NCBI RefSeq assembly: GCF_023371205.1
Contig: NZ_JAMCCO010000003.1
Span: forward strand, 62,001-126,000
From: Parvivirga hydrogeniphila
GTDB lineage: Bacteria; Actinomycetota; Coriobacteriia; Anaerosomatales; Anaerosomataceae
DNA length: 64,000 nt
Direction: 5' to 3'
In this document: positions 1-8,047 of the stretch, in pieces
How the letters are laid out: the number at the start of each line of letters is the position of its first letter
How positions within the stretch are numbered: position 1 is the stretch's first letter
Position numbers and translations under genes: made by a program
Notes under the pieces: model-generated
What the model was told of the DNA's origin: nothing
What the model saw: the letters and a program-made list of their open reading frames with translations, nothing else
The model's database searches: none

Positions 1-396
1 GGCCGAGCAGGCCGGCCACTCGTCCGCGTCTTCCTCGACCGCGAAGGCGGGATCGACCTCGACGCGATAACGGCCGCCAACCCGTGGATCTCCGACGCCA
101 TCGAGGACGCGGGCCTGTTCGTCGGGCCGTACGTCCTCGAGGTCTCCTCGCCGGGCGTCGAGCGCCCGTTGCGCAGGCCGCAGGACTGGGAGCGGTTCGC
201 AGGCCGGACCGCCCAGGTGACGCTCGCCGAACCGCTCGCTGGGCACAAGAAGCTCACCGGGACGGTGGTCGGCAGGACCGAAGATCAGGCGCTGCTTGCC
301 GTCGAGGGCGAGACGGTGGGAATCCCGTTCTCGCTCGTCCGCAAGGCGCACCTGGTGTTCGACTTCTCGTCGTTCGAGAGCAAGGAGTCACGATGA
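1..396 (+). CDS. rimP: Ribosome maturation factor RimP (5' end missing)
   Basis: About 131 residues of the C-terminal part are present; the reading frame is open from base 1, so the start lies outside the window. RimP is a cytoplasmic factor for 30S subunit maturation. The sequence shows the family block VRVFLDREGGIDLD followed by VLEVSSPGVERPL, the hallmark of the RimP N-terminal domain, and then a small beta-barrel C-terminal domain. It is followed by nusA with an ATGA overlap (positions 393-396), the standard rimP-nusA-infB arrangement, which suggests co-transcription and translational coupling. Family identity is firm; only the missing N-terminus is unknown. Confidence 0.93.
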   Translation, partial: GRAGRPLVRVFLDREGGIDLDAITAANPWISDAIEDAGLFVGPYVLEVSSPGVERPLRRPQDWERFAGRTAQVTLAEPLAGHKKLTGTVVGRTEDQALLAVEGETVGIPFSLVRKAHLVFDFSSFESKESR

Positions 397-1526
397 GCTC
401 AGAGTTGATGGAAGCGCTGAAGCAGCTCGCGCGGGAGAAGAACATCGACGAGGTCGAGATGCTCGACCGGCTGGAGCACACCCTCGCGCAGACCTACCGC
501 AAGACGCTCGATCTGGAGAACGAGGCCCGGGTGGAGATCGACCGGGAATCCGGCCGCATCCGCGTGTTCGAGCTCGTTCCGGTCGGCGGGACCGAGGAGG
601 AACCGGTCTACGAGGAGCGCGACATCACCCCGTCGGACATCTCGCGGTTCGCTGCGCTGGCCGCCAAGCAGGTGATCACGCAGGCCATCCGGGAGGCCGA
701 GCGTGACCAGATCTTCCAGGAGTACGCCGACAGGATCGGCGACAGCATCACGGGCACGGTGCAGCAGTCGGACAGCCGCTACACGCTCATCAAGATCCGC
801 GAGGGCGTTGAAGCGCTGCTGCCGCCGTCCGAGCAGCCGCCGAACGAGCGATACGACCACAACATGCGCCTGAAGGCGCTCATCATCGACGTGCGCAAGT
901 CCTCGGGCAACGAGCCGTCCATCGTCGTGTCGCGCACGCACCCGAACCTGCTCAAGCGCCTCTTCGAGCTCGAAGTGCCCGAGATCTACGACGGCATCGT
1001 CGAGATCAAGAGCGTGGCGCGCGAGCCCGGCATGCGCTCGAAGATCGCCGTCGCCTCGCGTGAGCCCGGCCTCGACCCGGTCGGTGCGTGCGTCGGACCG
1101 AAAGGGAGCCGCGTGCGCATGGTGGTCGCCGAGCTCAAAGGTGAGCGCATCGACGTCATCCCGTGGTCTGACGACCCGGCGACCTTCGTCGGCAACGCGC
1201 TGTCGCCCGCGAAGGTCTCCACCGTGCTCGTCGACGAAGACACGCACACCGCGACGGTCATCGTCCCTGACGACCAGCTGTCGCTCGCCATCGGGAAGGA
1301 AGGCCAGAACGCGCGTCTCGCGGCGAAGCTCACCGGCTGGCGGATCGACATCAAGAGCGTGACCCAGGCGCAGGAGAGCGGGCTGGCCGTGCCGGCCGCG
1401 GGACACGCTGCCGAACCGACCGACGGGCGCTGTGCGCACGTCACCGAAGACGGGATCCGCTGCCGGAACCAGGCCCTGCCGGGAAGCCGGTACTGCCGCA
1501 TTCACAGCGGGGAGGACGAGAGCTAG
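393..1526 (+). CDS. nusA: Transcription termination/antitermination factor NusA with Cys-rich C-terminal tail
   Basis: 377 residues. NusA binds RNA polymerase and nascent RNA and modulates pausing, termination and antitermination. Seen in order: N-terminal RNAP-binding domain (about 1-125), S1 domain (about 130-195, [17 protein letters not shown]), KH1 with [11 protein letters not shown] and KH2 with [16 protein letters not shown] chose ATG 393 because it overlaps the rimP stop and begins the conserved MSSELMEAL segment; an in-frame extension upstream only shadows rimP. Unusual is the last ~35 residues: a linker and then a C-x9-C-x10-C-x2-H motif ([11 protein letters not shown] to YCRIH), which resembles a small zinc-binding appendage and is not part of the standard NusA core. 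Confidence 0.95.
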   Translation: MSSELMEALKQLAREKNIDEVEMLDRLEHTLAQTYRKTLDLENEARVEIDRESGRIRVFELVPVGGTEEEPVYEERDITPSDISRFAALAAKQVITQAIREAERDQIFQEYADRIGDSITGTVQQSDSRYTLIKIREGVEALLPPSEQPPNERYDHNMRLKALIIDVRKSSGNEPSIVVSRTHPNLLKRLFELEVPEIYDGIVEIKSVAREPGMRSKIAVASREPGLDPVGACVGPKGSRVRMVVAELKGERIDVIPWSDDPATFVGNALSPAKVSTVLVDEDTHTATVIVPDDQLSLAIGKEGQNARLAAKLTGWRIDIKSVTQAQESGLAVPAAGHAAEPTDGRCAHVTEDGIRCRNQALPGSRYCRIHSGEDES

Positions 1527-1529
1527 CCA

Positions 1530-1829
1530 GTGAGACGGACCAAGACAAGCCTCCGCACCTGTCTGGGTTGCGGGCTCGAGGCGGACAAGCGCGAGCTCGT
1601 TAGGATCGTGCGTGGCCCGGATGGCGACGTCTTCGTCGACCCCACCAGCAAGAAGAGCGGGCGCGGGGCATACGTCTGCCCGAAAGAAGCGTGTTTCGAG
1701 GCGGCGGTGCGCAAGAACCGCCTCGGCCACGCGCTCAGGGCCGTCGTCAAGGAGGAAGACATCGAGCGGTTGAGGATCGAGTTCGAGCAGATCGCTGGGA
1801 GCGACGCTCGCTTCGGATCGGGACGGTGA
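1530..1829 (+). CDS. rnpM: YlxR/DUF448 family protein (RNase P modulator RnpM)
   Basis: 99 residues with a GTG start at 1530, three bases after the nusA stop. The N-terminus shows the family signature RTCLGCG near residues 10-16 and the later GRGAYVCP segment. Members are small RNA-binding proteins encoded between nusA and infB; the Bacillus member has been described as an RNase P modulator (established knowledge), and the role here is inferred from family and position. The stop codon overlaps the infB start (TGATG), so translation is probably coupled. Identification at family level is secure. Confidence 0.9.
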   Translation: MRRTKTSLRTCLGCGLEADKRELVRIVRGPDGDVFVDPTSKKSGRGAYVCPKEACFEAAVRKNRLGHALRAVVKEEDIERLRIEFEQIAGSDARFGSGR

Positions 1830-4339
1830 TGCGGATGCCTGCCATTCGAGTGCACGAACTTGCAAAGGAATTCGGGATGAGCTCCAAGGAGCTCTTGGAG
1901 CACCTCGAGCGGCTGAAGATCCCGGCCAAGGGCCACTCTTCGACGCTGCACGACGCCTACGTCCAGAAGATCCGCAAGGACCTGGCGCCGATCATCGCAG
2001 AGCGTCAGGCGGCGATGGAGGCCGAGCGCGCCAAGCAAGAAGCCGAGGAGGCCGCACGCAAGGCGGCAGAAGAAGAGGCCGCACGCAAGGCCGCCGAAGA
2101 GGAGGCCGCACGCAAGGCGGCAGAAGAAGAGGCCGCACGCAAGGCCGCCGAAGAGGAGGCGAAGCGGCACGCTGCAGCCCGTGTGGCGAAGGCTGCCACC
2201 GAACGCGCTCTGGAACCCGAAGAGCGGCCCGAGCCAGCACGCATCTCCGCGGTCGACAAAGCGCGCGCGAAAGCGAAATCCGAAGCCGAGGAGCGCCTGC
2301 GCCGCATCGAGGAGGAGCGCAAGCGCCTCGAGGCCGAAGCGCGCGCCGCCGAGGAACGGAAGCGGCTCGAAGAAGAGGCCGCCCGGCTCGAGGCCGAGGA
2401 GGCGGAACGCTACCGCAAGATGGCGCGTGAGGCAGAGGAGGCCGAGCGTCACGCACGGCTGCTCGCAGAAGCGGCCCGTCTCGCCGCCACCGGCACCGGT
2501 GGCACGAAGAAGAAGAAGAAAGCCAAGAAGGCTGCTGACAAAGAGACGCCTTCAGCCGCGCAGCCTACCCAGCCAGCGAAGCCCGCCGTGGCCGTGAACG
2601 AGATCGCGATCCCTGAAGGCGCCACCGTCGGCGAGTTCGCCGAAGCGGTGGGTCTGTCGACGACGGAAATCATCAAGCGGCTGATGATGCTGGGCGAGCT
2701 TCTTACGGTGAACCAACCGATCGGCCGCACCACCATGGAGATCCTCGCCGAGGACCTCGGTATATCGATAAAGGTGCTCTCCCCTGAAGAAGAGGCGGGC
2801 ATCGTCTACGAGGACCGCCCAGAAGACCTGAAGCCGCGCCCGCCAGTCGTCACGGTCATGGGACACGTTGACCACGGCAAGACGTCGCTTCTCGATGCCA
2901 TCCGTGAGACAGGCGTCGCTGCCACGGAGGCAGGCGGCATCACCCAGCACATCGGCGCGTCGGTCGTGCACCACAACGGCAAGCAGATCACCTTCATCGA
3001 CACGCCCGGCCACGAAGCGTTCACGGCCATGCGCGCCCGCGGCGCGAAGGTCACGGATGTCGCGGTCCTCGTGGTCGCCGCTGACGACGGCGTGATGCCG
3101 CAGACGGTCGAGGCGATCAACCACGCGAAGGCGGCAGGCGTGCCGATCATCGTCGCCGTCAACAAGATCGACAAGGACGGCGCGAACCCGGACCGCGTGC
3201 GCCAGGAGCTCACCGAGCACGGCATCATCCCGGAAGAGTGGGGCGGATCGAACATCTTCGTCGACGTCAGCGCCAAGAAACGCATCAACATCGACGAGCT
3301 TCTGGAGATGATCCTCCTCCAGGCCGAGGTGCTGGAGCTCAAGGCGAATCCAGACGCCCCTGCCCACGGCGTCGTCATCGAGGCGAAGCTCGACCGCGGA
3401 CGCGGACCGGTTGCGACCGTTCTCGTCCAGCGCGGCACGCTGCGCGTCGGAGATGCCGTCGTGGCCGGAACCAGTCACGGGCGTGTGCGCGCACTCGTCG
3501 ACCCGAAGGGCAACCAGGTCGAGACCGCCCGTCCTGCAGACCCCGTGGAGATCCTGGGCCTGTCGAGCGTGCCTGCTGCCGGCGACGAGTTCCGCGTCGT
3601 CGCTGACGACCGCGAGGCGCGCCGCATCGCGGAGGAACGCGCGCTCAAGCAGCGCCTGCTCGCGGAGCAGCGCAAGACGCACGTGAGCCTCGACGACCTG
3701 TTCGCGCGCATCGCCGAAGGTGAGCTCAAGGAGCTCAACCTCGTCGTGAAGGCCGACGTCCAGGGCTCGATCGAGGCGCTCAAAGACGCACTCGACAAGA
3801 TGGACCAGTCCGAGGTGCGCATCAACGTCATCCACTCGGGCGTGGGCGGCATCACCGAGTCCGACGTCATGCTCGCCGACGCATCCGACGCCATCATCAT
3901 CGGCTTCAACGTGCGACCCGAGCCCAAGGCGAAGGCGCTCGCGGAGCAGGAGAAGGTCGACCTGCGCCTGTACCGCGTCATCTACCAGGCGATCGAGGAC
4001 ATCAACGCGGCCCGCGTAGGTCTGCTCGCGCCCACCATCGAGGAGCGGGACACCGGACGTGCGGAAGTCCGCGAGCTGTTCCGGATCCCGAAGGTCGGCG
4101 TCGTGGCAGGTTGCGTCGTCACCGAAGGCGAGATCAACGCAGACGACCAGGTGCGCGTCGTCCGCAACGGCGCCGTCATCCACGAAGGCACGATCCGATC
4201 GCTCCGCCACTTCAAGGAGGACGTCACGAGCGTACGCGCCGGCTCGGAGTGCGGCATCGCCATCGATGGCTTCCAAGACATCAAGGAAGGTGACTACATC
4301 GAGGGCTTCAAGACCGTCGAGGTCGCCCGGAAGGAGTGA
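1829..4339 (+). CDS. infB: Translation initiation factor IF-2
   Basis: 836 residues. IF-2 is the GTPase that positions initiator tRNA and joins ribosomal subunits. Domains seen: an N-terminal IF2_N-like helix block ([21 protein letters not shown]), a long highly charged Glu/Ala/Arg coiled-coil linker (about 60-250), a second IF2_N block, the G domain from about residue 335 ([26 protein letters not shown]), then domains II-IV. ATG 1829 overlaps the ylxR stop; ATG 1835 is an alternative two codons later, and a GTG lies at 1826. The linker contains a near-perfect tandem DNA repeat (2051-2158). It heads into rbfA after six bases. Identification is certain; only the exact start is open. Confidence 0.96.
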   Translation: MRMPAIRVHELAKEFGMSSKELLEHLERLKIPAKGHSSTLHDAYVQKIRKDLAPIIAERQAAMEAERAKQEAEEAARKAAEEEAARKAAEEEAARKAAEEEAARKAAEEEAKRHAAARVAKAATERALEPEERPEPARISAVDKARAKAKSEAEERLRRIEEERKRLEAEARAAEERKRLEEEAARLEAEEAERYRKMAREAEEAERHARLLAEAARLAATGTGGTKKKKKAKKAADKETPSAAQPTQPAKPAVAVNEIAIPEGATVGEFAEAVGLSTTEIIKRLMMLGELLTVNQPIGRTTMEILAEDLGISIKVLSPEEEAGIVYEDRPEDLKPRPPVVTVMGHVDHGKTSLLDAIRETGVAATEAGGITQHIGASVVHHNGKQITFIDTPGHEAFTAMRARGAKVTDVAVLVVAADDGVMPQTVEAINHAKAAGVPIIVAVNKIDKDGANPDRVRQELTEHGIIPEEWGGSNIFVDVSAKKRINIDELLEMILLQAEVLELKANPDAPAHGVVIEAKLDRGRGPVATVLVQRGTLRVGDAVVAGTSHGRVRALVDPKGNQVETARPADPVEILGLSSVPAAGDEFRVVADDREARRIAEERALKQRLLAEQRKTHVSLDDLFARIAEGELKELNLVVKADVQGSIEALKDALDKMDQSEVRINVIHSGVGGITESDVMLADASDAIIIGFNVRPEPKAKALAEQEKVDLRLYRVIYQAIEDINAARVGLLAPTIEERDTGRAEVRELFRIPKVGVVAGCVVTEGEINADDQVRVVRNGAVIHEGTIRSLRHFKEDVTSVRAGSECGIAIDGFQDIKEGDYIEGFKTVEVARKE
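2051..2158 (+). repeat. Tandem repeat in the infB linker (4 x 27 bp, as 2 x 54 bp identical)
   Basis: Four consecutive 27-bp units start at 2051, 2078, 2105 and 2132. Units 1 and 3 are identical, and units 2 and 4 are identical, so the 54-bp pair is duplicated exactly. Each unit encodes AARKAAEEE. The repeat keeps the reading frame and the amphipathic charged helix of the IF-2 linker. Copy number is likely to vary between strains by slippage or unequal recombination (inference). Confidence 0.95.
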
Positions 4340-4345
4340 GGCGCG

Positions 4346-4738
4346 ATGCCCGCTCCTCGTGTACGCAAGCTGAATGAGTCCGTTCGCACCGCGCTCGCTG
4401 AGATCCTGGTGAGCGAGCTCCAGGACCCTCGCCTGGAGCTCGCCACAGTCACGAGCGTCGAGGTGAGTCCCGACATGCGTTACGCCGACGTCTTCGTGAC
4501 GGCGCACGGTGGAGAAAGGCGCTACGCCGAGCTCTTGGCCGGACTGGACTCCGCGAAGGGCAGGATCCGTGCGACCCTGGGGGAGCGCGTTGCGATGAAG
4601 TACCTGCCCGAGCTGCGCTTCCACATCGACGAGAGCGTCGACGCGGGGCAGCGGATCGAGAACGCCATCCGGCGTGAGCGCAGACGGCATCCCGAGTGGG
4701 TTGACGACCAGGGAGAGGTCGGACCCGATGACGTCTGA
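4346..4738 (+). CDS. rbfA: Ribosome-binding factor A
   Basis: 130 residues, the usual length for RbfA, a KH-fold protein needed for late 16S rRNA maturation and cold adaptation. The diagnostic stretch is LVSELQDPRLELATVTSVEVSPDMRYADVFV, given here only by its ends: LQDPRL at about 25-30 and VSPDMRYADVFV at about 41-52. ATG 4346 sits six bases after the infB stop. Its 3' end overlaps the next gene (ATG 4728), so expression is likely coupled within the nusA-infB operon. No anomalies seen. Confidence 0.95.
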   Translation: MPAPRVRKLNESVRTALAEILVSELQDPRLELATVTSVEVSPDMRYADVFVTAHGGERRYAELLAGLDSAKGRIRATLGERVAMKYLPELRFHIDESVDAGQRIENAIRRERRRHPEWVDDQGEVGPDDV

Positions 4739-5699
4739 GGTCTCTGCGCTCGAAGCTGTCGCGCACGCGGTGCGCCGATCCCAGCGCATCGCCGTGTGCT
4801 CGCACGTCGATCCTGACGGAGACGCGGTCGGGAGCGTGCTCGCGCTCGCCCATGCGCTGGAGCGGGCGGGCCACGCGGTCGATCGCGTCCTGGCGTCTGG
4901 AGAGCGCGCTCCGGTCACCTATGCGTTCCTCGAAGGGGCCGCGCTCTTCGTGCGCGCTAGCGCGCTCGACCGACGCCCAGACCTCATCTTCGCGCTCGAT
5001 GCACCGAACCCAGGCAGGCTCGGAGAAGCTGCTGCGCTTCTTGAGAACGCCACGCTCGTCGTCATCGACCACCACCCCGACAATGCGCGATACGGCACCG
5101 TGAACCTCGTTGACGCGGAAGCGCCCTCGACGAGCGCGCTCATCTGGGAAGTCCTGAAGCACCTGGCCGTCGAGCCGGACCACGCGATGCTCGACTGCAT
5201 CTTCTGCGGGCTCATGACGGACACGGGCCGCTTTTCGTATGCGAACGCCACCCCGCGCGCGTTCTTGCTTGCCGCAGAGCTCGCTCAGGCAGGCGCTCGG
5301 ACCTCCTGGGTGTACAGCAACGTCTATGAGCGCCGATCGCACGCAGCGCTCAAGCTCCAGGCCCGCACGATGGACCGGCTCACCTTCGTCAAAGGCGGTG
5401 CGGTCGCGTACTCCTGGATAACGGACGACGACCTGCACGAGACCGGTGCGCTTCCCGAAGAGACCGAAGACCTCATCGACTCGGTCCGCGTCGTCGATGG
5501 CCCGGACGTCGTGGCGCTCTTCAAGTGTTCGCCTGGTCGCGTCAAGGGCAGCCTGCGCGCCAAGGGCGGCGCCGACGTGGGAGCCGTCGCTCGCGCGCTC
5601 GGCGGGGGAGGCCACCGCGCTGCCGCCGGCTTCACGCTCACCGGCACGTTGTCAGACGCGCTCGCGGCCGTCCTGCCCTTGCTGCCTGCGAGGTCGTGA
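4728..5699 (+). CDS. nrnA: DHH/DHHA1 phosphoesterase, NrnA-like (oligoribonuclease/pAp phosphatase)
   Basis: 323 residues. NrnA-type enzymes degrade short oligoribonucleotides and dephosphorylate pAp with Mn2+. Visible motifs are CSHVDPDGDAVGS (about 22-34), the VVIDHHPDN DHH motif (about 110) and the DHHA1 C-terminal signature GGGGHRAAAG. ATG 4728 is preceded by GGGAGAGG and overlaps the rbfA stop; an in-frame upstream ATG at 4674 lies inside rbfA and is not conserved-looking. The gene lies between rbfA and truB, a common position in Actinobacteria and Firmicutes. Substrate preference between nanoRNA and pAp cannot be read from sequence. Confidence 0.9.
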   Translation: MTSEVSALEAVAHAVRRSQRIAVCSHVDPDGDAVGSVLALAHALERAGHAVDRVLASGERAPVTYAFLEGAALFVRASALDRRPDLIFALDAPNPGRLGEAAALLENATLVVIDHHPDNARYGTVNLVDAEAPSTSALIWEVLKHLAVEPDHAMLDCIFCGLMTDTGRFSYANATPRAFLLAAELAQAGARTSWVYSNVYERRSHAALKLQARTMDRLTFVKGGAVAYSWITDDDLHETGALPEETEDLIDSVRVVDGPDVVALFKCSPGRVKGSLRAKGGADVGAVARALGGGGHRAAAGFTLTGTLSDALAAVLPLLPARS

Positions 5700-6604
5700 T
5701 GGCCGCACGCAAGGCGACTGGGCTCGAGGGCGTCCTGCCCGTCGACAAGCCGGCTGGCATGACCAGCCACGACGTCGTCGCGACGATGCGGCGGGCCACC
5801 GGCGAGCGGCGCATCGGGCACGCCGGCACGCTCGATCCGTCGGCGACCGGCCTCCTCGTGCTCCTCATCGGCCCGTACACGCGGCTCGAGCCGTACCTCT
5901 CGAAGTCGGCGAAGCGATACCGAGCGACGGTGCGATTCGGCATCGCCACCGACACAGACGACGCCGAGGGACGTCCTATCGAGGAGCTGCCGGTGCCGGG
6001 GGAAGTGTTCGACGAGAAGCGTGCTCGAGCGGTGGTGACCGGGCTCGTCGGAACTCACGAACAGGTCCCGCCCGCGTATTCGGCCATCAAGCGTGGCGGC
6101 GTGACGGCGCACCGCGCCGCCCGAAGAGGCGCACCGCTTGTGCTGGAGCCGCGGAGCATCGAGGTTCTCGAAGCCCGCCTCATCGGCGTCTCCTCCGTGC
6201 ACCGCACCTGGGACATAGAGGTCTTTGTCTCCGCAGGGACCTACGTTCGCGCAATCGCCCGCGACCTCGGGCGCGCTCTTGGCACCTGCGCACACCTCGC
6301 CGCTCTTGTCCGCACGGCGACAGGCGCGCTTGCCCTCGACGACGCGCACCCGCTCGACGAATGCGTTGAGGCCGCCGCGTCAGGAGAGATCCACCGCGTG
6401 CTCGCAGACCCCTTCGCAGCGCTCGGCCTGCCGGTGGTGGACGCCGATCCGTCCGACGTCTTCGCTGGTCGCCGGATCCGGAGCGCTGGCGGCGACGAAC
6501 CGCTCGTCGCCGTGCGCGTTCGGGGGCGGCTCGCCGCGATCTATCGGCGGGCAGGCGAATGGCTCGTGCCGGAAGCTGTCTTCCCGGAGGTCCCGACGCC
6601 GTGA
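5699..6604 (+). CDS. truB: tRNA pseudouridine(55) synthase TruB
   Basis: 301 residues. TruB makes pseudouridine 55 in the tRNA T-loop and acts as a tRNA chaperone. The family block GVLPVDKPAGMTSHDVV (about 10-26), the catalytic-Asp motif GHAGTLDPSATGLL (about 40-53) and the RYRATVRFG segment are present, and the C-terminal part looks PUA-like. ATG 5699 overlaps the nrnA stop by one base (GTGATG); GTG 5696 is an alternative. The stop overlaps the GTG of ribF (GTGA at 6601-6604). Confident assignment. Confidence 0.95.
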   Translation: MAARKATGLEGVLPVDKPAGMTSHDVVATMRRATGERRIGHAGTLDPSATGLLVLLIGPYTRLEPYLSKSAKRYRATVRFGIATDTDDAEGRPIEELPVPGEVFDEKRARAVVTGLVGTHEQVPPAYSAIKRGGVTAHRAARRGAPLVLEPRSIEVLEARLIGVSSVHRTWDIEVFVSAGTYVRAIARDLGRALGTCAHLAALVRTATGALALDDAHPLDECVEAAASGEIHRVLADPFAALGLPVVDADPSDVFAGRRIRSAGGDEPLVAVRVRGRLAAIYRRAGEWLVPEAVFPEVPTP

Positions 6605-7545
6605 GCACGCGAATCCTCACCTTCGCTCCGACGATGCTGCCGCTCGGGCGGGCCGTTGCCGCCATCGGCGTGTTCGACGGCGTGCACCTCGGCCACCAGG
6701 CGCTCGTCAGGGCCTGCCGCGAACGCGCGTCGGAGGAGGGCGTGGCTTCTGCCGTCATCACCTTCGACCGCGACCCGGACCGGGTGGTCGCGCCTGACCG
6801 CGCGGCCCCGCAGCTTCTCGAGCTCGAAGACAAGATCTCGTTCCTGGCCGAACTTGGCGTCGATGCCGTCGTCGTGGTGCCGTTCGATACGGCCACGGCG
6901 TCCATGGCGCCCGAGCGGTTCGTGGACGAGACGCTCCTTCGCGCGTGCACGCCCGTCGCCGTGGTCGTCGGTGAGGACTTCCGCTTCGGCCGCAACGCGT
7001 CAGGCGACGTCGACGCCTTGCGCGAGCTCGGCGCGACGCGGCGCTTCGAGGTCGTGCCGCAGCCCCTCGTCCGCGTCGATGGTGAGCCCGTGACCTCGAC
7101 GCGCATCCGCTCGCTCGTGCGTGCAGGAGACGTCGCCACGGCGGCGATGCTTCTGGGGCGGCCGCACCGCGTGCGCGGGCTTGTCGTGCATGGACGCGGG
7201 GCAGGCGCGCGCCTCGGCGCTCCGACGGCGAACCTGCGTCCTCACCCGTATGCTGCCACGCCGGCCGATGGCGTCTATGCGGCGTGGGGGGTCCTCGGCG
7301 ACGAGCGGTATCCTGCGGCCGTCTCCGTCGGGTCGCCCCCGACGTTCCCCGCTGCAGCGGCTGCGATCGAAGCGCACCTCCTGGAGCCGGTGAGCGAGGA
7401 CCTGTACGGCGCCGACCTCGCTTTGGATTTCGTCGAGCGGCTCCGCGACCTCGAGCGTTTCGAGGACGAGGACTCGCTTTCGTCCGCGATCGCTCGCGAC
7501 GTGGAGCGCGCGCGGGTGCTGCTTGCGCAGGTCCGCGAGCGCTGA
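6601..7545 (+). CDS. ribF: Bifunctional riboflavin kinase/FAD synthetase
   Basis: 314 residues. RibF phosphorylates riboflavin to FMN and adenylates it to FAD. The N-terminal nucleotidyltransferase domain shows GVFDGVHLGHQALV (about 22-35) and TSTRIRSLVRAG; the C-terminal riboflavin kinase domain shows GLVVHGRGAGARLGAPTAN and FVERLRDLERF. The GTG start at 6601 overlaps the truB stop, giving a coupled truB-ribF pair, a widespread order. No FMN riboswitch is visible, so regulation probably follows the operon. Secure at family level. Confidence 0.95.
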   Translation: MSTRILTFAPTMLPLGRAVAAIGVFDGVHLGHQALVRACRERASEEGVASAVITFDRDPDRVVAPDRAAPQLLELEDKISFLAELGVDAVVVVPFDTATASMAPERFVDETLLRACTPVAVVVGEDFRFGRNASGDVDALRELGATRRFEVVPQPLVRVDGEPVTSTRIRSLVRAGDVATAAMLLGRPHRVRGLVVHGRGAGARLGAPTANLRPHPYAATPADGVYAAWGVLGDERYPAAVSVGSPPTFPAAAAAIEAHLLEPVSEDLYGADLALDFVERLRDLERFEDEDSLSSAIARDVERARVLLAQVRER

Positions 7546-7567
7546 GCGGGCAGCGTCACGCAGGTTG

Positions 7568-7576
7568 TGCTATCAT
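7568..7576 (+). promoter_or_regulatory. Putative extended -10 element upstream of rpsO
   Basis: TGC followed by TATCAT matches an extended -10 for a housekeeping sigma factor. It lies about 85 bases upstream of rpsO in the 116-base gap after ribF. No convincing -35 hexamer is visible, as expected for extended -10 promoters. Similar TGnTA boxes occur at other unit heads in this window. Confidence 0.5.
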
Positions 7577-7611
7577 TGTCCGCTGGACTTACCCAGGACT
7601 TGGATGAGCGA

Positions 7612-7638
7612 CCCACCGACGCTCGTCTCGGTCGTGGG
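7612..7638 (+). promoter_or_regulatory. Leader hairpin just upstream of rpsO, possible S15 autoregulatory site
   Basis: CCCAC plus GAC (7612-7620, one bulged C) can pair with GTC plus GTGGG (7631-7638) around a 10-base loop. The hairpin ends about 12 bases before the AAAGGG ribosome binding site of rpsO. S15 represses its own translation through leader RNAs of diverse structure in several phyla (established). Assignment here is positional inference only. Confidence 0.35.
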
Positions 7639-7661
7639 CGGACGAAGACGAAAGGGTGGAC

Positions 7662-7931
7662 ATGGCACTGTCGAAGGACGTCAAGGCGCAGATCATCGCT
7701 GAGCATGCGCGCAGCGAGGGCGACACGGGCTCGCCCGAGGTGCAGATCGCTCTGCTCACGCAGCGGATCAAAGACCTCACCGAGCACCTGCGGTACCATA
7801 AGCACGACCACCACACGCGCCGCGGGCTTCTCAAGCTCGTCGGCCAACGCCGCCGGCTGCTGAACTACCTCAAGAAGACGGACATCGAACGGTACCGCGC
7901 GATCGTTGCGAAGCTCGGCCTTCGCAGCTGA
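7662..7931 (+). CDS. rpsO: 30S ribosomal protein S15
   Basis: 89 residues, exactly the family length. S15 binds 16S rRNA helices 20-22 and nucleates the platform. The sequence shows [17 protein letters not shown] and [24 protein letters not shown] 7662 gives the canonical MALS N-terminus with AAAGGG upstream; GTG 7656 would add two residues. It has its own promoter-like element and a hairpin leader and is followed by a terminator-like hairpin and then pnp, the classic rpsO-pnp pair. Confidence 0.97.
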   Translation: MALSKDVKAQIIAEHARSEGDTGSPEVQIALLTQRIKDLTEHLRYHKHDHHTRRGLLKLVGQRRRLLNYLKKTDIERYRAIVAKLGLRS

Positions 7932-7951
7932 CCGCGACGAAGACGGCTCGC

Positions 7952-7980
7952 AGAAGGCGGGAGAGACCTCCCGCCTTCTT
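7952..7980 (+). terminator. Intergenic hairpin between rpsO and pnp
   Basis: A perfect 12-bp stem (7952-7963 with 7968-7979, core GAAGGCGGGAG / CTCCCGCCTTC) closes a 4-base loop AGAC. Only TT follows, so it is a weak intrinsic terminator or an RNA-processing hairpin. In many bacteria the rpsO-pnp intergenic hairpin is the RNase III site used for pnp autoregulation (established); that is an alternative reading. Confidence 0.65.
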
Positions 7981-8047
7981 GCCGATTGGGGCGCCGCACG
8001 GGTACAACCTCCTGCAGCGGAGCTGACGAAGAGGAAGAAGAAGAGGC

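Noticed and set aside
399-1865. Open frame of 488 codons on the - strand opposite nusA and ylxR
   Set aside because: Shadow frame; nusA motifs on the + strand are complete.
2051-2158. Tandem repeat considered as a CRISPR-like array
   Set aside because: Units are directly adjacent without spacers and encode an in-frame charged helix within IF-2.
2552-4918. Long open frame of 788 codons on the - strand opposite infB and rbfA
   Set aside because: It mirrors high-GC codon structure of real + strand genes; composition is Arg/Asp/Val-biased with no motif, and infB is unambiguous.
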